Positions 16,310 to 25,156 of a DNA stretch of 37,692 bases are shown here, piece by piece; the stretch's first letter is position 1, and every line of letters begins with the position of its first letter. A program made the position numbers and the translations under genes. Source of the DNA: Salinivirgaceae bacterium (lineage in GTDB: Bacteria > Bacteroidota > Bacteroidia > Bacteroidales > SZUA-534); the NCBI GenBank assembly GCA_024405635.1, contig JAKSOL010000026.1:1-37692 (forward strand), written 5' to 3'. The notes under the pieces are model-generated. The model saw only the letters and a list, made by a program, of their open reading frames with translations, was not told the DNA's origin and searched no databases.

Positions 16310-17175
16310 GAAAAATTGCAATTATCGCAAGCTTGCTAGTATCGGTGTTTGTAGCATCGGCCCAAAATGCAAGCGACTTGCGCATCAACGAAATTGTTGT
16401 TGACAATCAAAACGGCATAGTTGACGGTTATGGCGACCATACTGGCTGGATTGAGATTTTCAACTCATCGTATAGTTACATTAATATTGGCGGTTTGTTT
16501 ATCAGCTATAACGATAACGACCCCAAAGACCAGTTTATGATTGCCAAAGGTCTTGGCAAATCGCGTTTGGCACCTCGCGAGTACATTGTTTTTTATGCCG
16601 GAAACGGTTCAAAACAAGGTTTCCAATGCATGAACTTTGAACTTAAAGGTGGACAAACAATCAAACTATTCGATAGCAACGGCCGTACTCTTATCGACAG
16701 CGTTGTGTTGCCTGACTCGGTTGCTGCCGATATGGCTTATGCGCGTAAAACCGACGGGGCTGCAGAATTGGTTGTAAAAGCTGCAACTCCGGGAGTGAGC
16801 AACAACATGGTAAAAGGCGCAAAGGTTGATGAGTTTAAAATGCTTGACCCTTATGGTCTTGGTATGATGTGTATCGCTATTTCGGTTGTGTTCTCGGCAT
16901 TGGCAGTGTTGTTCGTATGCTTTAAAATTATGGGCAAGATTGCAACTCGCAAAAAACGTGCTGCTAAGAAATTTGTGGCTCGCAATGCAGAAACCGGACG
17001 TTCTGCTAACTACGAGGTAAATGCTGCTATTACTCTTACACTGTTCCTTTATTCGGCACAGCAACACGACGAGGAAAACACCGTGCTTACTATGCACCGT
17101 GTGAGCCGCAACTATTCGCCTTGGAGTTCTAAAATTTATAGTTTGCGCAAACGCCCTGATGGTAAATCATTTTAA
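16306..17175 (+). CDS. OadG-family decarboxylase subunit fused to an N-terminal lamin-tail domain
   Basis: A 289-residue membrane protein. It has a signal peptide (about 1-20, ending VASAQ), then a lamin-tail-like domain (about 24-135) with [52 protein letters not shown] and [15 protein letters not shown] single transmembrane helix follows at about 183-206 ([21 protein letters not shown]) preceded by the OadG-like DPYGLGMM, and then a basic, disordered-looking tail. Classical OadG is about 80-100 residues and bridges the alpha and beta subunits of Na+-pumping decarboxylases. Here the extra domain would face the periplasm. I recall similar fusions in other Bacteroidales, so it is a lineage trait, but its role is not known to me. 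Confidence 0.82.
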   Translation: MRKIAIIASLLVSVFVASAQNASDLRINEIVVDNQNGIVDGYGDHTGWIEIFNSSYSYINIGGLFISYNDNDPKDQFMIAKGLGKSRLAPREYIVFYAGNGSKQGFQCMNFELKGGQTIKLFDSNGRTLIDSVVLPDSVAADMAYARKTDGAAELVVKAATPGVSNNMVKGAKVDEFKMLDPYGLGMMCIAISVVFSALAVLFVCFKIMGKIATRKKRAAKKFVARNAETGRSANYEVNAAITLTLFLYSAQQHDEENTVLTMHRVSRNYSPWSSKIYSLRKRPDGKSF

Positions 17176-17195
17176 CCCAAAACAAATTACTCACT

Positions 17196-17645
17196 ATGAA
17201 TACATTCAATTTTAAAATTAACGGAACACAGTACGATACCGAAGTGCTGGAAATAAACGGAAAAGACGCACAAATTAAAGTTAATGGCGTTGTGTACAAT
17301 GTGGAGATAGACGATACCAAGTTTAAATCGCCTGTAGTTTCAAAGCCAGTGGCTCGTCCTGTTGCAGCACAGCCAGTTGCTTCAGCAGCTCCTGTTGCAT
17401 CTGCTCCACAACAATCGCGTGGCGTTGCTGGTCCCGGAAATGTTCAATCGCCACTTCCTGGCACAGTGCTCGATCTTAAGGTTAAAGAGGGTGATGCTGT
17501 TCAAGCAGGCCAATGCCTTATGATTCTTGAGGCTATGAAAATGGAAAACAACATTGAGGCTCCTTGCGCTGGTACTGTTACCAAAATCAACAAGCAAAAG
17601 GGCGACTCAGTAATGGAAGGCGATACTTTAATTGTAATAGGCTAA
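17196..17645 (+). CDS. mmdC: Biotin carboxyl carrier subunit of the decarboxylase
   Basis: A 149-residue biotin carrier. The N-terminal 45 residues form a small beta-rich region. Residues about 46-82 are a flexible linker rich in Ala, Pro and Val. The C-terminal biotinyl domain (about 83-149) contains VQSPLPGTVLDLKVKEGD and the EAMKM motif, where Lys115 is the biotinylation site. It ships the carboxyl group from MmdA to the membrane beta subunit. It starts 20 nt after the OadG-like gene and ends 4 nt before mmdB. It could also serve a propionyl-CoA carboxylase, but the operon points to the sodium pump. Confidence 0.92.
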   Translation: MNTFNFKINGTQYDTEVLEINGKDAQIKVNGVVYNVEIDDTKFKSPVVSKPVARPVAAQPVASAAPVASAPQQSRGVAGPGNVQSPLPGTVLDLKVKEGDAVQAGQCLMILEAMKMENNIEAPCAGTVTKINKQKGDSVMEGDTLIVIG

Positions 17646-17649
17646 CAAT

Positions 17650-18807
17650 ATGGAAAACAGTTTTCTGAACTTTGTAATAGAGCACCTATTCCAGTTCTTA
17701 TCATACACGGCCTTTGCCAATATGACATTTGGCCACTTGATAATGATTCTGGTAGGTTTGGTGTTTATCTATTTGGCTGTGGCCAAAGAGTTTGAGCCTA
17801 TGCTTTTGCTCCCAATCGGTTTTGGTATGATTGTGGGTAATATTGCTTTTGCTCCTGGATTAAAGATTGGTATTTATGAGGACGGTAGCGTACTTAACTA
17901 TCTGTATTTTGGTGTAGCTCAGGGTGTTTATCCTCCTCTTATCTTTCTTGGAATTGGAGCAATGACCGATTTTTCGTCACTTATTTCAAACCCAAAACTA
18001 ATTTTGATTGGTGCAGCTGCACAGGTTGGCATTTTTGCCGCTTACGCAATTGCTCTTGCTCTTGGTTTTTCAAGTGCTGAGGCTGGTGCAATTGGTATTA
18101 TTGGTGGTGCCGACGGCCCAACTGCTATCTTCTTGTCGTCAAAACTAGCACCCGATTTGATGGGAGCTATTGCGGTTTCGGCATACTCGTATATGGCTTT
18201 GGTTCCAGTTATTCAACCTCCAATTATGCGTTTGCTAACCAACAGCAAAGAGCGTACAATTAAAATGAAACCTCCTCGTGAAGTTTCAAAAACTGAGCGT
18301 GTTATCTTCCCAATCATTGGTATTTTGCTAACCTGCTTAATTGTACCTTCTGGTTTGCCATTGCTTGGTATGTTGTTCTTTGGTAACTTGCTTAAAGAGA
18401 GCATGGTAACAAAACGTTTGGCCGATGCTGCTCGTGGCCCAATTGTCGACACTGTTACCATTTTGATTGGTTTAACTGTAGGTGCATCAACACAAGCAAC
18501 TACATTCCTTACTCCAAAATCGCTAGGAATTTTTGCTTTAGGTGCTTTCTCGTTTGTAATTGCTACATTCTGTGGCGTTATCTTCGTTAAGTTCTTAAAC
18601 TTGTTCCTTAAAGAGGGTAATAAAATCAATCCTCTTATTGGTAACGCAGGTGTATCAGCGGTTCCTGATAGCGCACGTGTGTCGCAGGTTGTAGGTCAAG
18701 AGTACGACAAATCAAACCACTTGCTTATGCATGCAATGGGAGCAAATGTTGCTGGTGTTATTGGTAGCGCTGTTGCTGCCGGTGTACTTTTGAGCTTCTT
18801 GGGATAA
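17650..18807 (+). CDS. mmdB: Na+-translocating decarboxylase beta subunit
   Basis: A 385-residue polytopic membrane protein of the OadB/MmdB/GcdB family with about nine to eleven hydrophobic segments. The family signatures are FLGIGAMTDFSSLISNPK (about 99-116), IGGADGPTAIFLSSKLAP (about 151-168; its Asp155 aligns with the Na+-site Asp of the family), TVGASTQATTFL, and IGNAGVSAVPDSARVSQ near the C-terminus. It removes CO2 from carboxybiotin and couples this to Na+ export. Lengths and motifs look intact. It is the last of four contiguous subunit genes, which together support a working Na+ pump in propionate fermentation. Confidence 0.94.
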   Translation: MENSFLNFVIEHLFQFLSYTAFANMTFGHLIMILVGLVFIYLAVAKEFEPMLLLPIGFGMIVGNIAFAPGLKIGIYEDGSVLNYLYFGVAQGVYPPLIFLGIGAMTDFSSLISNPKLILIGAAAQVGIFAAYAIALALGFSSAEAGAIGIIGGADGPTAIFLSSKLAPDLMGAIAVSAYSYMALVPVIQPPIMRLLTNSKERTIKMKPPREVSKTERVIFPIIGILLTCLIVPSGLPLLGMLFFGNLLKESMVTKRLADAARGPIVDTVTILIGLTVGASTQATTFLTPKSLGIFALGAFSFVIATFCGVIFVKFLNLFLKEGNKINPLIGNAGVSAVPDSARVSQVVGQEYDKSNHLLMHAMGANVAGVIGSAVAAGVLLSFLG

Positions 18808-18814
18808 AATTATT

Positions 18815-19825
18815 ATGGCCGAGAAAATTCTCTTTATCGTAAATCCTATTTCAGGTACAGGCAAACAACGCCATTTGTACCGAATGCTGGAGAATAATCT
18901 CGACTATCAGAAATATGAACCAGAAATTGTATTTACCAGCTGTGCAGGTCATGCCACTGAATTGAGCAAGGCCGCAGTTGGTAAATATAAATTTGTGGTT
19001 GCTGTTGGTGGCGACGGCACAGTTAACGAGGTTGCTCAAGGCCTTGTAAACACAAATACTATTATGGGCATTATTCCCGTTGGTTCTGGAAACGGGTTAG
19101 CTCGCCACCTTAATCTGCCCATGATTATGGCAAGTGCCATAAAAGTCCTAAATCGACAATTGGTTGTTAAAATGGACACTATGTTGCTCAATAACAAATT
19201 GTCGGTTAACGTGTCGGGCGTTGGTTTTGATGCTATTGTTGCTCACAAGTTTGCTACAAACGGTAAACGTGGCCCAATTTCTTATGTAAAAATCGCAATG
19301 AGCGAGTATCAAAACTACAATGGCAGTAAATACAATTTGAATATTGATGGACTCGAAGTGTATGCAAATGCCTTTATGGTAGGTTTTGCAAACTCATCGC
19401 AGTTTGGCAACAATGCTTATATCGCTCCCCAGGCTAGTGTTACCGATGGATTGATTGACGTTTGCATTATGCAGCCATTTACAATTCTTGAGGTTCCAAC
19501 CTTGTCGCTCAAATTGTTCAACAAAACAATCGACACGGCTCATAGCATGAAAACCATTAAGGCAAAGTCGGTTACTTTAACTTCAACTGAGCCAATTGTT
19601 GGCCATATTGATGGCGAGCCCGAAATGTTTGGCAACACTTTGAGTGTTAGCATCATGCCATCGTCGCTCAATATGATATACAATAACAAAGTTCAACGTG
19701 CTCAAAGCGACATCGAAAAAGAGGTTGAACGTATTTTTACTCAGCCATTTACCGTTGTGAAAGAGCTAATTCAAAACGCTCACGAAAACATCACAACTAC
19801 CATTTTTGGTCCTAAAAAGAAATAA
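18815..19825 (+). CDS. Diacylglycerol/lipid kinase family protein
   Basis: A 336-residue protein of the DAGK catalytic/YegS-like fold. Motifs are NPISGTGK (10-17), VGGDGTVNEVAQGL (64-77, the nucleotide-binding GGDGT), IIPVGSGNGLARHL (86-99), and VGHIDGEPEMFG near the C-terminus. Family members phosphorylate diacylglycerol, sphingosine-like lipids or other lipids; the substrate cannot be read from sequence. A Bacteroidales member acting on sphingoid bases is possible, since many of these bacteria make sphingolipids. The gene begins 7 nt after mmdB, so it is probably in the same transcript, although I know of no functional link. No clear terminator follows. Confidence 0.88.
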   Translation: MAEKILFIVNPISGTGKQRHLYRMLENNLDYQKYEPEIVFTSCAGHATELSKAAVGKYKFVVAVGGDGTVNEVAQGLVNTNTIMGIIPVGSGNGLARHLNLPMIMASAIKVLNRQLVVKMDTMLLNNKLSVNVSGVGFDAIVAHKFATNGKRGPISYVKIAMSEYQNYNGSKYNLNIDGLEVYANAFMVGFANSSQFGNNAYIAPQASVTDGLIDVCIMQPFTILEVPTLSLKLFNKTIDTAHSMKTIKAKSVTLTSTEPIVGHIDGEPEMFGNTLSVSIMPSSLNMIYNNKVQRAQSDIEKEVERIFTQPFTVVKELIQNAHENITTTIFGPKKK

Positions 19826-19977
19826 CTTTTAGTTTGTGTGCTAGATGGTTAATAATGTGCAAGCAACACTTGTTTTGTGCATAACCTTATTCTAAATTCT
19901 TCTATAATTTCTGCTATAACTATTTACGAATATTATAGCTATCAGTATATTAGCAACCAAACTAAAATAATTTTCGT

Positions 19978-22572
19978 ATGAAAAAACTACTCTTGAATTT
20001 GGCTCTTATTGCAACAACTGGAGCTTTGCTAACAGCTTGTAATACAAAAGAACCATACAAAAATCCAAAACTATCGGCCGAGGAACGTGCAGCCGATTTG
20101 GTAACCCGACTTACACTTGAAGAAAAAGCCGCCTTGATGCAAGACGAATCGGCAGCAGTTGAACGTCTTGGCATTCAGCGTTATGGTTGGTGGAACGAGG
20201 CTCTGCATGGCGTTGCTCGTGCCGGAAAAGCAACCGTTTTTCCTCAAGCAATAGGCATGGCGGCCACATGGGACGACAACGCTGTTTATCGTGCTTTTAC
20301 CGCAGTTAGCGACGAGGCTCGTGCAAAAAATACCGACGACCGTAAAAAAGGTGAATTCAACCGCTATCAAGGTCTTACATTTTGGACTCCAAACGTTAAC
20401 ATTTTTCGCGATCCGCGTTGGGGACGTGGCCAAGAAACATACGGAGAAGACCCATATCTAACTAGCCGCATGGGTGTTAGTGTGGTTCGCGGATTACAAG
20501 GTCCTACCAACACCAAGTACCACAAGGCTCACGCTTGTGCAAAACACTACGCTGTGCATAGCGGACCTGAAAGCAGCCGACACAAATTCAATGTTGATAG
20601 CCTTCCTCAACGTTTGTTGTGGGAAATTTACTTGCCAGCATTTAAAGCATTGGTTTGCGAGGCAAATGTGCGCGAGGTTATGTGCGCATACAATGCTGTT
20701 GATGGCGAACCATGCTGCGGTAACAAACAACTACTAACCAGCATTTTGCGCGACCTCTGGAATTTTGATGGCATTGTAGTTTCCGATTGTTGGGCAATTA
20801 ACGACTTTTATGGCGGACCAGGTCGCGGACACAATCGTTATGCCACCCCTACCGAATCGGGTGCTGCAGCTGTCATTTCTGGAACCGATCTTGAGTGCGG
20901 CTCAACTTTCAAAACACTTACCGAGGCGGTTGAAAAAGGATTTATTACCGAAGACAGAATTAACACTAGCGTTAAACGCTTGCTTACTGCGCGTTTTCAA
21001 CTTGGTTTAATGGACGACGACAAACTTGTTGATTGGACTCGTATTTCGCTCGATACCGTTAATTGCCAAACTCACCAATACTTGGCTTTAGAGATGGCTC
21101 AAAAAAGTATGGTGCTTTTGCAAAATCGTAACAACATTTTGCCTCTCTCAAAAAATGCAAAAGTGGCAGTGGTTGGCCCTAATGCCGACAATCCAACTAT
21201 GCAATGGGGCAATTATAACGGTTTTCCTGCTTACACAATTTCAATTCTCGAGGGCATCCAGTCAAAAAGTGCCGATGTTACTTATGTAAAAGGTTGCGAA
21301 CTGCTTGTAAACGAGAAGTTTGTTAGCTTATACTACAATTGCAAAAGCGAAAAAGGAGTTGGATTTAGCGCAAAATATTGGGACAACACCAACATGCAAG
21401 GCGAGCCTGTTGCAATTGAAAACTACGAAAATCCTCCATTTCTTAACAACGGAGGCGGCACCGTGTTTGCGCCAAATGTGCCTCTTACCGAATTTTCGGG
21501 CAAATTTGAGAGTACTTTTACCGCAACTGCAACCAACGAGGTTGAAATAAGCATTAGTGCCGACGACGAATACAAACTAACGATTGATGGAACCGAAGTT
21601 GCTGCCGCTAAGAGTAATGCTCACGGCCCAACCTCAAAAACATACAAAATGAAAGCCGTGGCTGGAAAAAGCTACAAAATTGAAATTGACTACATTCAAC
21701 ACCAAGACGAAGCATCGTTGAGCTTTTCAATTGGTTACAAAAAACCAACCACACCTAGCGAATTGGTTGCAAGTGTTAAAAACTGCGATGTGGTTGTGTT
21801 TGTAGGCGGCATTTCACCTCGTCTTGAAGGCGAAGAGATGCGTGTCGATTTTGAAGGATTTATTGGTGGCGACCGCACCAACATTGAGTTGCCTGCTGTT
21901 CAACGTCAAATGATTGCAGCTTTGGCTAAGGCGGGTAAAAAAGTAGTGCTTGTTAACTGTAGTGGCAGCGCAATGGGATTGGTTCCCGAGTCGAAAAACT
22001 GCGAGGCAATTTTGCAAGCATGGTATCCGGGCGAAGCTGGTGGACAAGCTGTTGCCGATGTGCTATTTGGCGACTACAATCCTGCAGGTCGTTTGCCTGT
22101 AACTTTCTACAAATCAGCCAGTCAGTTGCCCGATTTTGAAGATTATGGATTCGATGGTCGTACCTATATGTATATGACACAAGAACCATTGTTCCCATTT
22201 GGTTTTGGCTTGAGCTACACAACATTTGATTATGTTAAAGCCGAATGGCAAAAATCAACCATTAAAAAAGGTGAGTCAGCAAAATTGAGCCTAACCATAA
22301 GCAATACAGGTAAAATTAGTGGCGACGAGGTTGCTCAAGTTTATATTAAACGAAACGACGACACCAACGGCCCAAGTAAAATGTTGCGCTACTTTAAACG
22401 TGTGAACATTGCATCTGGTGCTCAAACAGTGCTTGATATTGAGTTGAATGCCGATGCGTTCCGTTTCTTCAACAGCAAAACAAACGACATGGACATTCTT
22501 CCTGGCGATTATACAGTTTACTACGGAGGTAACTCTCGCGATTTAAAATCGTTGAGCCTGACCATTGAATAA
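19978..22572 (+). CDS. GH3 beta-glycosidase lipoprotein with PA14 insert (probable xylosidase/glucosidase)
   Basis: An 864-residue family 3 glycoside hydrolase. The lipoprotein signal ends LLTAC with Cys21. The N-terminal TIM barrel (about 30-345) includes GWWNEALHGVAR, RDPRWGRGQETYGEDPYL, CAKHYAVHSGPE and CAYNAVDGEPCCGN. The nucleophile Asp270 lies in IVVSDCWAI. The alpha/beta sandwich is split by a PA14-like domain (about 457-590, GFSAKYWDN and SADDEYKLTIDG). It resumes with RLEGEEMRVDFEGFIGGDRTNIELP, where a Glu near 617-620 is the likely acid/base. A fibronectin III-like domain ends the protein. The RWGRGQETYGEDP pattern is typical of xylan-locus beta-xylosidases and related beta-glucosidases. 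It probably acts in the periplasm on oligosaccharides imported by SusC/D. The start is the only ATG giving the lipobox. Confidence 0.92.
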   Translation: MKKLLLNLALIATTGALLTACNTKEPYKNPKLSAEERAADLVTRLTLEEKAALMQDESAAVERLGIQRYGWWNEALHGVARAGKATVFPQAIGMAATWDDNAVYRAFTAVSDEARAKNTDDRKKGEFNRYQGLTFWTPNVNIFRDPRWGRGQETYGEDPYLTSRMGVSVVRGLQGPTNTKYHKAHACAKHYAVHSGPESSRHKFNVDSLPQRLLWEIYLPAFKALVCEANVREVMCAYNAVDGEPCCGNKQLLTSILRDLWNFDGIVVSDCWAINDFYGGPGRGHNRYATPTESGAAAVISGTDLECGSTFKTLTEAVEKGFITEDRINTSVKRLLTARFQLGLMDDDKLVDWTRISLDTVNCQTHQYLALEMAQKSMVLLQNRNNILPLSKNAKVAVVGPNADNPTMQWGNYNGFPAYTISILEGIQSKSADVTYVKGCELLVNEKFVSLYYNCKSEKGVGFSAKYWDNTNMQGEPVAIENYENPPFLNNGGGTVFAPNVPLTEFSGKFESTFTATATNEVEISISADDEYKLTIDGTEVAAAKSNAHGPTSKTYKMKAVAGKSYKIEIDYIQHQDEASLSFSIGYKKPTTPSELVASVKNCDVVVFVGGISPRLEGEEMRVDFEGFIGGDRTNIELPAVQRQMIAALAKAGKKVVLVNCSGSAMGLVPESKNCEAILQAWYPGEAGGQAVADVLFGDYNPAGRLPVTFYKSASQLPDFEDYGFDGRTYMYMTQEPLFPFGFGLSYTTFDYVKAEWQKSTIKKGESAKLSLTISNTGKISGDEVAQVYIKRNDDTNGPSKMLRYFKRVNIASGAQTVLDIELNADAFRFFNSKTNDMDILPGDYTVYYGGNSRDLKSLSLTIE

Positions 22573-22611
22573 CATCGTTTTTTTTACCTAAAAATTTGTT
22601 GTTGTTTTTGA

Positions 22612-23019
22612 TTAGATTTGTTCGATGTCGCCAAGTCCGTCTGTTGCACCTTCCAGTTCAACGGTTTCGATAGATGGCACGTCAATCTGCTCATAATCAC
22701 CGTTACCGTTCATTAGGTAGGTTACACCGTTCTCGTCTTGATACAACTCGCCCATTGATGCGTCGCCAAGTCCAGCCATTGATGGCAAGTACTCTTTTGC
22801 ATAACCTGAAATGATTGAGCCAGCCATACCCAAGAACAAACCTTGTGCTACTGACGATTTGCAAATAATTGCACCAGCCAATGATGCTACACCTGTTGCG
22901 ATGCGACCGATGTTAGAATTAAGTTTTGACACTCTTGACTGCAATGCACTTACAGCCACCGAACCCAAAACCATACCGCCAGCCATTAGGGCAGGCTTTT
23001 TGAAATCTTTTACTTCCAT
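22612..23019 (-). CDS. Small hydrophobic protein of the accessory island
   Basis: A 135-residue protein I cannot place in a family. Residues about 10-27 and 40-75 are hydrophobic and Ala/Gly-rich (GGMVLGSVAVSAL; GVASLAGAIICKS; GLFLGMAGSIISGY), suggesting membrane insertion. The C-terminal 60 residues are acidic and soluble-looking, with YQDENGVTYLMNGNGDYEQI. It contains GLGD twice (AGLGDASMGEL and TDGLGDIEQI), echoing GLNGLGE in the protein encoded just upstream, so the two probably belong to one element. It starts 30 nt after the transglutaminase-like gene and is likely co-transcribed. A structural membrane protein of a phage-like element is one possibility; there is no direct evidence. Confidence 0.65.
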   Translation of the reverse strand: MEVKDFKKPALMAGGMVLGSVAVSALQSRVSKLNSNIGRIATGVASLAGAIICKSSVAQGLFLGMAGSIISGYAKEYLPSMAGLGDASMGELYQDENGVTYLMNGNGDYEQIDVPSIETVELEGATDGLGDIEQI

Positions 23020-23049
23020 TTAAGTTTCCTCTTCTTCATGTAAAAAAAT

Positions 23050-24420
23050 TTAACGTCGTTTTGTTATTATATATACTAAACCAGCAATGCCTAAACCTCC
23101 AAGTAACCAAGTAGATATAGATGCTTGCTGTTTAATTTCAGTTGTTTGTAATTGTAGATTTTGCAATGCGCTTTCCATTCTCGCCTGTGTTTGTGCTGCC
23201 GAATCGCTTTCGGTTGCAGCTTTGTCGAGTTGGTCTTTGACGCTATTTATTGCGGTATCTACCTTGTTTTGGATAGACTGATTAACGTTGCTCAAACTTG
23301 TTACAATAGCGCGATTGCTGCTTTTAACGGTTGCTACTGTTTCAGCATTTGCAGCGGCTGTGGCGTTTGTTACAGTTTTAAGAGTTGGCGCAATATCCTG
23401 AATAGTTAAAGGCTCTTGCCCCACATTCTCCATTTCGGCATCTACTTTTTTATCTATATCCTTGCCTACTTTTGCAGCCTTTTTTGCGGCTTTATTTGCC
23501 TTTCTATTTTTAACTGCGCTAATAAGTTTGCCGCCAACATTTTTAGCCAGCGAAACAGCCTCTGTTATCCAGCCAAGTTCGCCGTTTACAATTTGCAATG
23601 GTGTCGCTACCCAAACATCGTTAGTTGCACTTGCACCGTTAAGACTATCAACGTAACGTTTGTTTTTGTCGCCGCGAATTGCCCAACTTCCATCAGTACA
23701 GCGCATTGCCCAAGTACCAAGCGCATGATTGTAGAATACAGGCGAAAATGCACGATCAGAACGACGACTAAAAACTGGTTCGTCGGTTTCGCCAAGTCCG
23801 TTAAGTCCGCTATTGTTTGCTCCGCCTAAAATTGTCTTGTCGTATGCTTGCAAGTATTTCTTTTCCTCGTTGTAATTATCCATAACGTCGTCAATTACAA
23901 TATACTCGCTGCGTACATTCAGGTTTGCGTTGTTGATTTTAGGCACAATAACGTAAATATGTTGATAAGCACCACGTTGTTTATATGAACACATACGTAA
24001 CGAGTGCGGTATGTTCAAGTTGCAAAGAATAGTGCTAATGAAAATAGAATAGCAATCGCAATCTACACCACTTTTGCGATCTGCCCAAGTGCGTACAGGC
24101 TGACGCAATTCCTCAATCATTGGATTGTCTTTATGATATTGGATATGGTCAAATACAAATTGCCAAATTGCTTTACAAGTTGCATCAAGTGTTGCGCGTT
24201 TTAGCAATACTGCTATTTGCGCGGTTTGATGTTTAGTGCGGCTTATGATGTCAGGCATTAAACGGTTAATAGTATCAAATTGATCAACTCCCATACGCAA
24301 CACTGGATTGGTGCGAATTGGTTGACCGAAATAACGGTTATATTCAGCGCCTGATTTTATTTTTCGGCTGCCGTTGCTTGCATATCCTAATGCTCCGTTA
24401 AGTTCTTGCGTTAGTAACAT
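23050..24420 (-). CDS. Transglutaminase-like cysteine-peptidase-fold protein with coiled region and C-terminal anchor
   Basis: A 456-residue protein. Residues about 70-185 look like a transglutaminase-like domain: a helix (ATCKAIWQFVFDHIQYHKD), then SGVDCDCYSIFISTILCNLNIPHSLRM with Cys121 as the likely nucleophile, AYQHIYVIVP with His154, and YIVIDDVMD with Asp177/178, giving a Cys-His-Asp triad in the family order. Residues 215-285 carry a Trp-containing segment (GTWAMRC, GSWAIRGDKNKRYVD). A basic Ala/Lys stretch (300-325) and a long helical, Asn/Gln/Ser-rich region (340-432) follow. The protein ends in a hydrophobic helix (TWLLGGLGIAGLVYIITKRR). Substrate and role are unknown. Position, membrane anchor and the neighbouring hydrophobic gene suggest a virion or envelope-acting protein of a mobile element. 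An AGGAG lies about 12 nt before the ATG. Confidence 0.72.
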   Translation of the reverse strand: MLLTQELNGALGYASNGSRKIKSGAEYNRYFGQPIRTNPVLRMGVDQFDTINRLMPDIISRTKHQTAQIAVLLKRATLDATCKAIWQFVFDHIQYHKDNPMIEELRQPVRTWADRKSGVDCDCYSIFISTILCNLNIPHSLRMCSYKQRGAYQHIYVIVPKINNANLNVRSEYIVIDDVMDNYNEEKKYLQAYDKTILGGANNSGLNGLGETDEPVFSRRSDRAFSPVFYNHALGTWAMRCTDGSWAIRGDKNKRYVDSLNGASATNDVWVATPLQIVNGELGWITEAVSLAKNVGGKLISAVKNRKANKAAKKAAKVGKDIDKKVDAEMENVGQEPLTIQDIAPTLKTVTNATAAANAETVATVKSSNRAIVTSLSNVNQSIQNKVDTAINSVKDQLDKAATESDSAAQTQARMESALQNLQLQTTEIKQQASISTWLLGGLGIAGLVYIITKRR

Positions 24421-24710
24421 TCGTTTTTTTGCTCCTTGCTCCTATTAAAACGAACCAAAGTTGCTGAAATACAATATATTACTTTCTCATTTTTGCCCAT
24501 TATTGTACGTTTTTGCTCGTTATTGCTCATTATATGTCGTATTATTGTGGCACAAATGTTGTTAGTGTAAAAAACTGACTGATAGCAAGTTATGGCGCGA
24601 TTACGCCAATGTTAAATTTAACTACCTAAAAATGATTTTTTGACGCTTAAAAATTTGTTTTTAGGTGTTTTTTTTAGTATTTTTAATAATGATTTTAACT
24701 GATTAGCAAT
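24421..24710. promoter_or_regulatory. Divergent regulatory region of the island with repeats and palindromes
   Basis: This gene-free 290 nt lies between the minus-strand transglutaminase-like gene and the plus-strand HTH gene. It holds a tandem 20-bp repeat, TTTTGCnCrTTATTG, at 24491 and 24511, with a weaker third unit at 24531. It also holds a perfect 12-bp palindrome, GTTAAATTTAAC, at 24611-24622. A 9-bp inverted repeat, ACCTAAAAA (24624-24632) with TTTTTAGGT (24658-24666), is followed by a T-rich run. No exact TAnnTTTG box is present. These look like binding sites, perhaps for the HTH protein, or small iterons. Confidence 0.4.
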
Positions 24711-24893
24711 ATGGATAACAACAAAATAACCAAATCAACCCAGTGTATCACTCGCGAAGAACTTGCAGCACGATACGGCGTTTGTCGTCGAACATTGTAT
24801 TCGTGGCTCAATAAAGCAGGAATCCAATTGAAACAAAAAAGCCGCATAACTCCAAAAGAATTAGCGGCTATTGTTGCGGTGTTAGGGGAATAG
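24711..24893 (+). CDS. Small helix-turn-helix protein
   Basis: A 60-residue protein with ITREELAARYGVCRRTLYSWLNKAGI (about 13-38), a standard helix-turn-helix of the MerR/excisionase or transposase-like type, and a C-terminal helix (ITPKELAAIVAVLGE). It is the right size for an excisionase or small repressor. It lies divergent to the minus-strand island genes and beside several palindromes, which fits a local regulator. Its last 17 codons plus stop are copied almost exactly at 25508-25560, beyond the toxin gene. The target gene end is intact in this copy, so the protein itself is not disrupted. Confidence 0.65.
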   Translation: MDNNKITKSTQCITREELAARYGVCRRTLYSWLNKAGIQLKQKSRITPKELAAIVAVLGE

Positions 24894-24894
24894 A
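24841..24894 (+). repeat. 53-bp direct repeat, left copy (3' end of HTH gene)
   Basis: Bases 24841-24893 match 25508-25560 with a single A/G difference, and a few flanking bases match too. The left copy encodes the C-terminus of the HTH protein. The unit length is 667 bp and the antitoxin-toxin pair is the only content between the copies. Confidence 0.9.
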
Positions 24895-24931
24895 ATTTTA
24901 TTAAATTTGTGCAATTAAACAATAATGTATT

Positions 24932-25156
24932 ATGGCAAGAATTACAATCAATTACAAAAACAATGCTGCAACTCGTTCTATTATTGAATCTCTTGTAAAT
25001 TATGGAGTGTTTACAATAGTGGAAACCGAAGAAGAAGAACGATTTAGAATAGAAATGAAAAAGGCTTTTAAGTCAGCAGAAGTGGCTATTAACAAAATTA
25101 AAAACCACAATGGAAAAGGTGTAAAGAAGTTGGAGGATATTTTGAATGAAATATGA
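24932..25156 (+). CDS. Putative antitoxin of a type II toxin-antitoxin pair
   Basis: A 74-residue protein from the ATG at 24932. It begins with MARITINYKNNAATRSIIESLVNYG, which looks like a short beta strand followed by a helix. A charged helical middle (ETEEEERFRIEMKKAFKSAEVAI) and a C-terminal tail ending LEDILNEI follow. I do not recognise a named antitoxin family, so the call rests on its size, charge pattern and position: it overlaps the following toxin gene by 11 bp, as expected for a coupled pair. The N-terminus probably binds operator DNA and the C-terminal part wraps the toxin. Confidence 0.65.
   Translation: MARITINYKNNAATRSIIESLVNYGVFTIVETEEEERFRIEMKKAFKSAEVAINKIKNHNGKGVKKLEDILNEI

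Noticed and set aside
19913..19939. 7-bp inverted repeat GCTATAA/TTATAGC upstream of the GH3 gene
   Set aside because: Short and AT-rich; no promoter match close by, so not called as an operator.
24481..24550. CRISPR array
   Set aside because: The 20-bp units are immediately adjacent without unique spacers and number only two to three; no CRISPR array is visible anywhere in the window.
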